DNA of 9,576 nt from Planctomycetota bacterium (GTDB lineage: Bacteria; Planctomycetota; J058; JARGOJ01): positions 1 through 9,576 of the forward strand of contig JARGOJ010000269.1 of assembly GCA_029210225.1 (NCBI GenBank), written 5' to 3'. Positions 1 through 5,915 of the stretch are shown one piece after another. How positions within the stretch are numbered: position 1 is the stretch's first letter; the number at the start of each line of letters is the position of its first letter. A program made the translations under genes and the position numbers. The notes under the pieces were generated by a model. That model was given only the letters and a program-made list of their open reading frames with translations. It was not told the DNA's origin and searched no databases.

Positions 1-106
1 AACGCGCCAAGCGTTGGACTTGCTCGGGATCGATCGGTAGGACATCACAGGCAAGATGAACGTCGACATCTGGCGGCGAAAATGAAGAATTCTCAGGATC
101 ACTCAT
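1..106 (-). CDS. N-terminal fragment of an unidentified protein (runs off the left edge)
   Basis: An open frame on the minus strand starts with ATG at 106-104 and continues without a stop to the window edge, giving about 35 residues. A purine-rich stretch (AAAGGA on the minus strand) lies about 10 bases upstream of the ATG and can serve as ribosome binding site. The visible peptide begins MSDPENSSF, then has a short beta-like stretch (VDVHLAC) and a helical IDPEQVQRLAR segment. That arrangement resembles the opening of several small soluble proteins, for example YbeY-type rRNA maturation proteins, but far too little is visible to name it. It is divergent from the STAS gene with only about 37 bases between the starts, so the promoter of each gene probably lies within or close to the other's 5' end. 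Reality of the gene is moderately supported; function is unknown. Confidence 0.5.
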   Translation of the reverse strand, partial: MSDPENSSFSPPDVDVHLACDVLPIDPEQVQRLAR

Positions 107-143
107 CGGCTTTGGGTCCTTTCACGCCAAAAATGAGGTGGCA

Positions 144-878
144 GTGGACGATTTGACAATTAAAACACGGGACGGTCGCTTCGGAACGACCATCCTCGAA
201 CTCTCTGGGCAACTTGGGAAAGACTCGGCAGAAAAGATCGAGGACGTCCTCAAGAAGCTTGAGACGGATGGCTTGGTCAAGATTATCGTGTCTTGCAAAG
301 CCCTCGATTATCTCTCATCAGAGGCGTCCAGTGTTTTTCTGGCGCACTTAATTCACATTAAGAAGGCTGGTGGTGACATTCGCTTTTGCGATGTCTCGAC
401 CGTGACCCGTTCGACGCTGATCGCGACTGGTCTATCAAAGCTCCTCGTCATTTTCGACACCGAAGATGAGGCCCTCGATGATTTTTCGGATGAGGTCAAT
501 GAGAGCGCTGATAACACTTCGCAGCCGCTCGTCCTTGAGAGAGAGCCCATCGGCGACAATATGGTTGTTCTCTCTCCTGTTGGTTCTATCGATCGCCACA
601 CCATCGAGCTGCTCGATGAAACCTTGGGTCAGATCTTGGAATCTGGCCGTCCGCGTATCGTTATTGATGGGGCTCGGCTGACCTATATATCATCCAACGG
701 AATGGGTGTGTTTATCGGCTTCCTGAGTAAAGTGCGGGCCAAGCAGGGGGATCTGCGATTCTACGGGCTAAATGACATCGTCCGCACGGTTATCACGACT
801 CTTGGCTTGCACCGACTCTTTCGCCTCTTCGAGGGCCGCCAAGAAGCCATTGATAGTTTTGAAGATGTGCAGACCTAA
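144..878 (+). CDS. Tandem STAS-domain protein (anti-anti-sigma factor-like)
   Basis: This is a cytoplasmic protein of about 244 residues made of two STAS domains, roughly residues 3-116 and 129-242, joined by an acidic linker (DDFSDEVNESAD). STAS proteins of the SpoIIAA/RsbV type bind anti-sigma kinases in partner-switching circuits. Both domains have the typical beta-alpha pattern, the loop before the long helix (LDYLSSEASSVF in the first, LTYISSNGMGVF in the second), and the later segment ending TLGLHRLFRLF or TGLSKLLVIF. In SpoIIAA the phosphorylated serine stands immediately before the loop glycine. Here the matching residues are Glu-Ala in the first domain and Asn-Gly in the second, so classic phospho-switching may be absent. 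GTG at 144 is chosen because TGAGG (134-138) lies five bases before it; GTG at 138 in the same frame would add two residues but overlaps this Shine-Dalgarno. No kinase or sigma factor is in the window. The lipoprotein gene follows 11 bases later, suggesting one operon. Confidence 0.88.
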   Translation: MDDLTIKTRDGRFGTTILELSGQLGKDSAEKIEDVLKKLETDGLVKIIVSCKALDYLSSEASSVFLAHLIHIKKAGGDIRFCDVSTVTRSTLIATGLSKLLVIFDTEDEALDDFSDEVNESADNTSQPLVLEREPIGDNMVVLSPVGSIDRHTIELLDETLGQILESGRPRIVIDGARLTYISSNGMGVFIGFLSKVRAKQGDLRFYGLNDIVRTVITTLGLHRLFRLFEGRQEAIDSFEDVQT

Positions 879-889
879 GGATCCTATCC

Positions 890-2191
890 ATGAAGTTCTA
901 TCTATCGATCCTGCTCAGCACCTTGCTTTTCAACCTCGCCTGCACACCGCCACCTATGCGGCCAACAAAGATCAACGGCCGTAAAATTGGCGATCCGACC
1001 CAGCAGGTCGACGATAAGCCGCGAAAAGCCTTGCCGACTCTCAAAGTGACCGATGGGGTTCTTAAAGCCCTTCGTGCTTACATGTACGCATACTACGACT
1101 TTCATCTCTTCCGAGACGGCTATCGAATGAAGGATGGAGTTCTCCAGGGACCCTTAAAAAATCCCCCGAAGGACCTCCCCGTCAAAGTCGTCGAGAGGGA
1201 GAAGGCCGCGCGTCAGGCCCTTGGCAAGCTTATGGGGGCCGAGATAGATCGCCCGGCGGTCGATTTGTTGGAGCACTTCTTCAAGTCGATGGCGAGCCGC
1301 AAAGAGCTTCTCATTATTCCCAATGCCGTGGAGCCGTCGATATCGTCGATTCACCTCGTAAAGTGCAAAGAGAAGGCTGGTACTGAGGACGCTCAGCGGG
1401 AGTTGACCCTCTTCGACAAGAAGCTGAGTTTTCAGAGCTTGGCTTTTGACGAGGTCATTGTTGAAAATTTCCTGACCTATAAATCGAGGCGCATGGGTCT
1501 CCGATCTTTCCAGGCCGTGTTCATTGTTGGGGATCGCTTTTACGTGAATCGGGCGGCGATCAAGACTCTCGGCTTCGAGGGTTACTGGCAACGCTTGGAA
1601 TACTACGCTAAGGTCGAGGCCGCCATGGCCAAAGACGCGACCTTCATCGAGTTGGCTAAGAAGCCTGTCAATATGTTGGAACTAGCGAAGGATGGCCTTC
1701 GCTCGATCTCTCTTCAACCGCTGTCTCTGAATTACGGAAACCGAACGACGTCTGTCAAACTAAAGGCCTTTTTCAACGACTATGTCGCGAGGGCTGAGCT
1801 TAGAGCTGCGACCGAACTATTTGAACTCCGGCGCTTCAAGGCTGCAAAAAAGCGTTTACCAACAAATAGCAAAGAACGCCGTTGGCTGGCTGAGTTGGCG
1901 TTTTACAACGCTATGATTCATGGGGATCCTCGCGGGGTTTTGGCAACGATCTTTGGCCTCGCGGCGCAGCAGTATTCTCAAAAACGTGCGCTTTCTCCAC
2001 AACATGTGGCGGCTTTTGCCATCACTGTGGCCTTGAAGAACGTAAATAAGGAAGAGTTGAAAAAGGATGCTCAGCTCACCGTGGAAAAGCGGGATGCTCT
2101 TGCGCTCTCAAGGTTATGTCGGACGAGTCCTAAAGAATTGAAGGCGCTCGCGAAGGCAAAATATGAGGCACGTCGACAAAAATCTCCTTGA
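890..2191 (+). CDS. Putative lipoprotein of unknown function
   Basis: A 433-residue protein of no family I recognise. The N-terminus is a short signal peptide: Lys2, a hydrophobic stretch to residue 17, then Cys18 followed by a proline-rich TPPPMRPTK linker, which is typical of a lipoprotein. The lipobox reads N-L-A-C, with Asn at -3 where Leu is usual, so lipidation is likely but not certain. The rest has no membrane segment. It is rich in Lys and Arg; the C-terminal third (from about residue 300) is a run of predicted helices with repeated Ala/Leu/Arg patterns (AELRAATELFELRRFKAAKK) that could be TPR-like or HEAT-like, without clear repeats. The start is secure: AAGGA overlapping the upstream TAA lies 8 bases before the ATG. 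The close spacing to the STAS gene implies cotranscription and translational coupling. A role in the envelope is inferred from the signal peptide only. Confidence 0.85.
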   Translation: MKFYLSILLSTLLFNLACTPPPMRPTKINGRKIGDPTQQVDDKPRKALPTLKVTDGVLKALRAYMYAYYDFHLFRDGYRMKDGVLQGPLKNPPKDLPVKVVEREKAARQALGKLMGAEIDRPAVDLLEHFFKSMASRKELLIIPNAVEPSISSIHLVKCKEKAGTEDAQRELTLFDKKLSFQSLAFDEVIVENFLTYKSRRMGLRSFQAVFIVGDRFYVNRAAIKTLGFEGYWQRLEYYAKVEAAMAKDATFIELAKKPVNMLELAKDGLRSISLQPLSLNYGNRTTSVKLKAFFNDYVARAELRAATELFELRRFKAAKKRLPTNSKERRWLAELAFYNAMIHGDPRGVLATIFGLAAQQYSQKRALSPQHVAAFAITVALKNVNKEELKKDAQLTVEKRDALALSRLCRTSPKELKALAKAKYEARRQKSP

Positions 2192-2238
2192 CCGTCGTCG
2201 GGGCAATGAATGAAATGCCAAGCTCATTCGATGGAGTG

Positions 2239-2267
2239 GTGACAGAATGGCATCATTAGTTTAAAAG
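2239..2267 (+). promoter_or_regulatory. Candidate sigma70-type promoter for the HEAT/hydrolase-fold gene
   Basis: GTGACA (2239-2244, five of six matches to TTGACA) is separated by 17 bases from TAAAAG (2262-2267, four of six matches to TATAAT). Transcription would start near 2273, at the base of the leader hairpin. The position fits: it is in the 163-base gap between the lipoprotein stop and the start of the next gene, which is otherwise too wide for simple coupling. This is a match by eye only. Confidence 0.35.
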
Positions 2268-2269
2268 TT

Positions 2270-2313
2270 GGGGTCCAGACCGGCCAACACCATCAATATT
2301 CGGCCGAGACCCC
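2270..2313 (+). other. Stem-loop in the 5' leader of the HEAT/hydrolase-fold gene
   Basis: GGGGTC (2270-2275) pairs with GACCCC (2308-2313), and inside it CGGCC (2281-2285) pairs with GGCCG (2302-2306). The two stems are separated by an internal loop of five bases on one side and one on the other; the apical loop is 16 bases. No U-tract follows, so it is not an intrinsic terminator. It would sit at the extreme 5' end of the mRNA if the promoter just upstream is real. It could stabilise the transcript or be a regulatory RNA structure or DNA operator; function unknown. Confidence 0.4.
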
Positions 2314-2354
2314 ACCCAATCGCGAAAAACGAATGTTCGGAAAGTGAGACAACA

Positions 2355-3896
2355 ATGGGGAAGTTAACGCTTCGAGTGAGCCTTACGGCGCTCGCTCTAA
2401 CTCTTGCCTGCGCGACCAATGCTTCAGCGGATTCAGTGAGTGATTTCAAAAAAGCATTCGGTAGCACCAAGAATTCTTGGGAGAAGTATCAGGCCATTCG
2501 CCTGCTCGATGGCAACGATAAGAAGGCCTATGGTGTCATCGCCAAGCTTCTGAAAACAAGCGATTGGTATTATCGCGACGCTGCGATCAATGTCTTGAGC
2601 ATTGCCCTAGACGGCGACAACAAAGACCAGATCGAGAAAGACCTTAAGAAGGGCAAGTGGGTTGTCGCGGAAGCGATTTGCCTGGCCATCGGTAAGTCGA
2701 GCGACTCCGGCAAAGTTCCTCTCTTGCTTGAAGCGCTCAAGCGCAAAGAGTGGCAAGTCCGTCGCTCTGCGGCTCTCGCCCTCAAAGAGTTGCGCGACAA
2801 GCGTGCCATTGAGCCTCTCCTGGACGCTTGGGAGACCGAGCTAAGAAAAGGCAAGCAGTTCCGCGTATGGGTTCGTTGCATCGAAGCCCTCGAAGATACA
2901 ACCGGAGAGCGTGAGCTCACGAGCCTTGGAGACTGGCGCAACTGGTGGGAAGGCGCCAAGTCGTCCTTCGAAGTGGGCGGCAAGAAGAAGAAAAAAGCGG
3001 CCTCTAGCACAGTTGTTCGGGGCGTGAAGCTCGACTATGAAACACGGGGTAAGGGCGGCACACTGCTTGTCATTCCTCAATACGGATTCCAAGATGGCTA
3101 CCTCAAGACTTATCTCCGAAACCTTGAGTCGCACAACCGGATCGTTTACGCCCAGTTGCCTGGCGCGTCCGACTTCAAGCCAGCTCTTCCAAACGCTCCG
3201 GGTTCACCAAGTCCTCACTACCCCACGGAGAAAATTTCTGACGCCCTTGAGGCGCTTGTGAAGCAGCTCATTGAAGAGAAGAAGATCAAGAAGGGGAAGA
3301 TCAACATCTTCGCCCACGGACTCTCCTGCTGGATTGCTATGAAGTTCACCGCGAAATATGGCAAGGCTGTTCGTCGCCTTGTTCTTTGCTCTCCAGTGTC
3401 TGCCCAGAAAGCCTTTGGTGATGGTTATGATCGTCACATTAAATATGGCCAGAAGAGCGGCGACTTGGAAGAGACTCACTGGGCTCAGAGCAACCTTTAC
3501 GACTCAAGTAAGGGCGCCTTCCAGTATGTCGCTTCGGGCCGGGAAGAGCAGATTGCGCTGTCTCGTAAGTCATTCACTCTGAACTTCGCGGATTATCGGG
3601 ACAGTGAGATAAAATTCATCCTTGGTGAGTTTGATGATCAGAAGGGCTTCCCAGTTCACCGCCAAATGGGCTCGGTCATGATTCCTCCCTTCGATCTCTA
3701 CAAGCTCCCAAAGGTCAATGTGAAGACTTTGGTGATCGTTGGTAAGCACAGTCGCTTCACTTCTGTGTCCGATTGCCAGGGGATCTCGAAGCACTACCCC
3801 GGAAGCATGCTGAAGGTTTTCCCTAAGTCTTCTCGCATGCCATTCATTGAAGAGAACACTCGCTTCGTGAAGACTATGGCGAAGTTCTTGAATTGA
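2355..3896 (+). CDS. Exported HEAT-repeat protein fused to a degenerate alpha/beta-hydrolase domain
   Basis: A 513-residue exported protein. The start is ATG 2355, not the in-frame ATG at 2268, because translation from 2355 begins directly with a signal peptide (residues 1-25, cleavage expected after A23-S24-A25). GTGAG lies 6 bases upstream. Residues about 40-190 form HEAT/PBS-lyase-type helical repeats (clearest at 133-158), ending in a DWRNWWE motif (193-199). A lysine-rich linker (210-214) leads to an alpha/beta-hydrolase fold at about 217-513. The strand-turn-helix that should carry the nucleophile reads AHGLSCWIA (320-328) where active members have GHSxGGxxA: the serine position is Gly322. 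The acid position after LVIVG reads KHSR (464-467) and the histidine position in the last loop is Arg494 (SSRMPF). All three catalytic residues therefore seem lost, suggesting a binding rather than catalytic role. An alternative lipobox around Cys19 (TLAC) is non-canonical. A terminator follows 21 bases after the stop. Confidence 0.9.
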   Translation: MGKLTLRVSLTALALTLACATNASADSVSDFKKAFGSTKNSWEKYQAIRLLDGNDKKAYGVIAKLLKTSDWYYRDAAINVLSIALDGDNKDQIEKDLKKGKWVVAEAICLAIGKSSDSGKVPLLLEALKRKEWQVRRSAALALKELRDKRAIEPLLDAWETELRKGKQFRVWVRCIEALEDTTGERELTSLGDWRNWWEGAKSSFEVGGKKKKKAASSTVVRGVKLDYETRGKGGTLLVIPQYGFQDGYLKTYLRNLESHNRIVYAQLPGASDFKPALPNAPGSPSPHYPTEKISDALEALVKQLIEEKKIKKGKINIFAHGLSCWIAMKFTAKYGKAVRRLVLCSPVSAQKAFGDGYDRHIKYGQKSGDLEETHWAQSNLYDSSKGAFQYVASGREEQIALSRKSFTLNFADYRDSEIKFILGEFDDQKGFPVHRQMGSVMIPPFDLYKLPKVNVKTLVIVGKHSRFTSVSDCQGISKHYPGSMLKVFPKSSRMPFIEENTRFVKTMAKFLN

Positions 3897-3917
3897 AGCT
3901 TCGGCTTTAGAAATCAA

Positions 3918-3964
3918 AAAAAGACACGGGCTCTTTTGAAACATTGAAGAGCCCATGTCTTTTT
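3918..3964 (+). terminator. Rho-independent terminator (possibly bidirectional)
   Basis: An 18-base arm (3918-3935, centred on GACACGGGCTCTT) pairs with 3947-3964 (AAGAGCCCATGTC plus five T) with a single C-A mismatch and an 11-base loop. The 3' arm ends in a T-run and the 5' arm begins with an A-run, so it can stop transcription on either strand. It lies 21 bases after the stop of the HEAT/hydrolase-fold gene and separates that gene from the ribosomal protein cluster. Confidence 0.9.
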
Positions 3965-4054
3965 AACAAGCTCTGAGGGAAGGGTTTTATTACTTTCCCT
4001 AAGAGTTCGTTGTCGTTATGGATCGGTTTTTGGCTTTTTTAGAGGCTTTTGCTC

Positions 4055-4083
4055 TTGTGTTTAGAGCCATCCATTTTTAGAAT
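4055..4083 (+). promoter_or_regulatory. rplU: Candidate promoter for the rplU-rpmA cluster
   Basis: TTGTGT (4055-4060, three of six matches, keeping the TTG) is 17 bases from TAGAAT (4078-4083, five of six matches to TATAAT). A start near 4090 would give an 87-base leader before rplU. The 280-base gap 3897-4176 otherwise holds the terminator and a T-rich stretch (4025-4050). The match is weak on the -35 side and made by eye. Confidence 0.35.
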
Positions 4084-4176
4084 CCTGCGCTCGGATCCCA
4101 TCGCGATCAAGACTGAGTCTGCGAATTTGACGGATCTGGCTCATACACTTCACAGTCAATTGAAACGGAGTCCAGA

Positions 4177-4500
4177 ATGTATGCAATCATTCGGGACCGC
4201 GGCCGCCAATATACCGTCCGCGAAGGCGACACAATCGATATTGATTTGATTTCTGACGATCAGAAGTCAATCAACTTTGATGAAATTCTTCTTGTCTCTA
4301 GCGACAAGGGTGTGCAAATTGGTCGTCCTACAGTCGGTCAAGCGAAAGTCTCAGCGACTCTCGTGAAAGCCGAAGTCCAGGGTCCCAAAATCGAAGTCAT
4401 GAAATTCCGCCGTCGGAAAGACTCTCAGGTGAAAACCGGTCACCGTCAGCGTTACACCCGCATCAAGATCGATAAGATCGAAATTGCAGCTGGAGGCTAA
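4177..4500 (+). CDS. rplU: 50S ribosomal protein L21
   Basis: A 107-residue protein with the full L21 pattern: the MYAIIRDRGRQYTVREGD opening (family: MYAIIxTGGKQYxVxEGD), IDIDLI, the loop VQIGRPTVGQAKVSATLV, and the basic C-terminal KIEVMKFRRRKDSQVKTGHRQ followed by YTRIKIDKI. L21 binds 23S rRNA in the large subunit near L20. The length matches the usual 100-110. ATG 4177 is supported by GGAG at 4167-4170, six bases upstream. It is followed after two bases by rpmA, the usual order in bacteria, with obg further downstream. Confidence 0.98.
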   Translation: MYAIIRDRGRQYTVREGDTIDIDLISDDQKSINFDEILLVSSDKGVQIGRPTVGQAKVSATLVKAEVQGPKIEVMKFRRRKDSQVKTGHRQRYTRIKIDKIEIAAGG

Positions 4501-4502
4501 GC

Positions 4503-4748
4503 ATGTCACATAAAAAAGGACAGGGAGCTTCGCGTAACGGACGCGACTCGAACGCCCAAAAACGTGGAATTAAGAAATACGGTGGCCAGGCCGTTCTCGC
4601 GGGGAACATTCTTGTTCGTCAATGCGGAACGAAATTTAAGCCCGGTAAGAATGTTGGTTGTGGAAACGACTACACTCTATTCGCTTTGTCGGATGGAGTC
4701 GTGAAGTTCCACAAGAACCGCACGGTCGAAATTCTCGCCGCAGGCTGA
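4503..4748 (+). CDS. rpmA: 50S ribosomal protein L27
   Basis: An 81-residue L27, slightly shorter than the usual 84-90. The diagnostic N-terminal tail (SHKKGQGASRNGRDSN) reaches toward the peptidyl transferase centre in the ribosome. It is followed by YGGQAVLAGNILVRQ, GTKFKPGKNVG and YTLFALSDGVVKF. There is no Firmicute-type cleavable N-terminal extension. Two cysteines (C41 and C53) occupy positions usually held by other residues, C41 standing where RQRG is common. The ribosome binding site GGAGG (4494-4498) lies inside the last codons of rplU, and only two bases separate the rplU stop from this ATG, so translation is coupled. Confidence 0.98.
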   Translation: MSHKKGQGASRNGRDSNAQKRGIKKYGGQAVLAGNILVRQCGTKFKPGKNVGCGNDYTLFALSDGVVKFHKNRTVEILAAG

Positions 4749-4864
4749 GTTCAACCAGGATTTCCTGGGTAAAGCTCTGATCCATTCATTGAAGCTGTGT
4801 CTCTGGTTTTCCATAGACATAGTTTTTTTGTTTTTTCAGAGGAAAGATCAGAAAATAAAATCTC
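4749..4864 (+). other. U-rich intergenic leader before obg
   Basis: This 116-base gap contains a short perfect inverted repeat, CCAGGA-TT-TCCTGG (4755-4768), with no T-run behind it, and a stretch of seven plus six T residues split by one G (4823-4836). The only purine-rich Shine-Dalgarno-like element, AGAGGAAAG, is at 4838-4846, more than 18 bases before the obg ATG. I see no convincing terminator or promoter, so obg is probably read through from rpmA, possibly with added input from a weak internal promoter. Confidence 0.4.
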
Positions 4865-5902
4865 ATGTCATTCTTAGATAGAGCCACCATCGAAGTCAGC
4901 GCCGGGTCGGGAGGCGATGGTCTGATTTCTTTCCATCGCGCGAAATACGTCCCCCGCGGAGGTCCTGATGGTGGCAACGGTGGGGACGGCGGCTCGCTCA
5001 TCCTCAAAGCCGCCAAGAACCTCAATAGCCTCGACCGCATCGCCCAAAAGCGCTTCTACAGCGCTGAAGACGGCGTGCCCGGGAAGAAACGCAATTGCCA
5101 TGGACGCAACGGCGAATCTCTGACCGTACATGTCCCCCTAGGCACCATCATCCGCGACTCTAATGGTGAGTTCATCGCTGACTTCACCGACATTGACCAG
5201 GAGTATGTGCTCTGCAAGGGAGGGCTCGGGGGCAAGGGCAACGTTCACTTTGTCCACGCCACCAGACAGGTCCCTCGCATCGCGACCCGTGGTCAAATAG
5301 GGGAGTCGGGGAAATATCAGCTTGAGCTCAAGCTCATCGCCCAGATCGGTCTTGTCGGCCTTCCAAACGCGGGGAAGTCCACCTTCCTTCGTTCAACCAC
5401 AAGGGCCACTCCTGAGGTTGGAGCCTATCCATTCACAACTCTCACTCCAAAGCTCGGCATCGTTGAATTCAGCGAGTCCCGAGAATTAGTGATCGCTGAC
5501 ATTCCCGGTTTGATTGAAGGCGCGAGCAAAGGCATCGGATTGGGAGACGAGTTCCTCAAACATGTTGAGCGGACCGAGGTCTTGTTGCACTTGGTTGAGG
5601 TGACTGGGGGCGAAGAGTATGGCACTCCCACGCCCTTAGAGGCCTATGAGACCATTTGTAACGAACTCATCAGCTACGACGCGAACTTTGCCAAGAAGAA
5701 GACGATCATCGCTCTTAACAAGTGTGACGCGGTCTCTGTCGAGGAAGCGAAGCGCGTGAAGCGACTCTTGGAAGAGAAATCGGGCTCGAAAGTCTCCCGA
5801 ATCTCCGGAGTTGCTAAAAAAGGCCTCAAACCACTGCTTTTCGCATTGGCTGAGGCCCTTGATGAGCTCGCTGAAGAAGAGAAGAGCTCCAGCGAGAGCT
5901 AA
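4865..5902 (+). CDS. obg: Obg/CgtA GTPase, large-subunit assembly factor
   Basis: A 345-residue Obg GTPase, essential in most bacteria for 50S subunit maturation and linked to stress control. Residues 1-158 are the glycine-rich Obg domain (FLDRATIEVSAGSGGDG, PRGGPDGGNGGDGG, GGKGNVHF). The G domain follows: G1 GLPNAGKS (165-172), G2 YPFTTLTP (188-195), G3 DIPG (212-215), G4 NKCD (285-288) and G5 around SGV (314-316; SA is more usual). It ends with an acidic tail and lacks the C-terminal OCT extension of some Gram-positive forms. The start is forced: an in-frame TAA at 4856-4858 leaves ATG 4865 as the first possibility, and the peptide opens like other Obg proteins. Yet no Shine-Dalgarno stands at normal distance. 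It belongs with rplU and rpmA and ends 13 bases from the convergent radical SAM gene. Confidence 0.97.
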   Translation: MSFLDRATIEVSAGSGGDGLISFHRAKYVPRGGPDGGNGGDGGSLILKAAKNLNSLDRIAQKRFYSAEDGVPGKKRNCHGRNGESLTVHVPLGTIIRDSNGEFIADFTDIDQEYVLCKGGLGGKGNVHFVHATRQVPRIATRGQIGESGKYQLELKLIAQIGLVGLPNAGKSTFLRSTTRATPEVGAYPFTTLTPKLGIVEFSESRELVIADIPGLIEGASKGIGLGDEFLKHVERTEVLLHLVEVTGGEEYGTPTPLEAYETICNELISYDANFAKKKTIIALNKCDAVSVEEAKRVKRLLEEKSGSKVSRISGVAKKGLKPLLFALAEALDELAEEEKSSSES

Positions 5903-5915
5903 ATGTTCAAAGCGG

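Noticed and set aside
133..156. Seven-codon open frame starting at ATG 133
   Set aside because: It overlaps the Shine-Dalgarno and start of the STAS gene in another frame and stops at once; no evidence of a real leader peptide.
2205..2260. Possible weak hairpin (ATGAAATGCCA with TGGCATCAT) as terminator after the lipoprotein gene
   Set aside because: The stem has a two-base bulge, a long loop and no proper U-tract, and it overlaps the better-supported promoter.
2268..2354. Longer start (ATG 2268) for the HEAT/hydrolase-fold protein
   Set aside because: It would add 29 residues before a clear signal peptide and run through the leader hairpin; ATG 2355 starts right at the signal peptide and has GTGAG at a suitable distance.
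4755..4768. Inverted repeat CCAGGA-TT-TCCTGG after rpmA as a terminator
   Set aside because: Stem of only five to six pairs with a tiny loop and no following T-run; the T-rich tract is more than 50 bases downstream.
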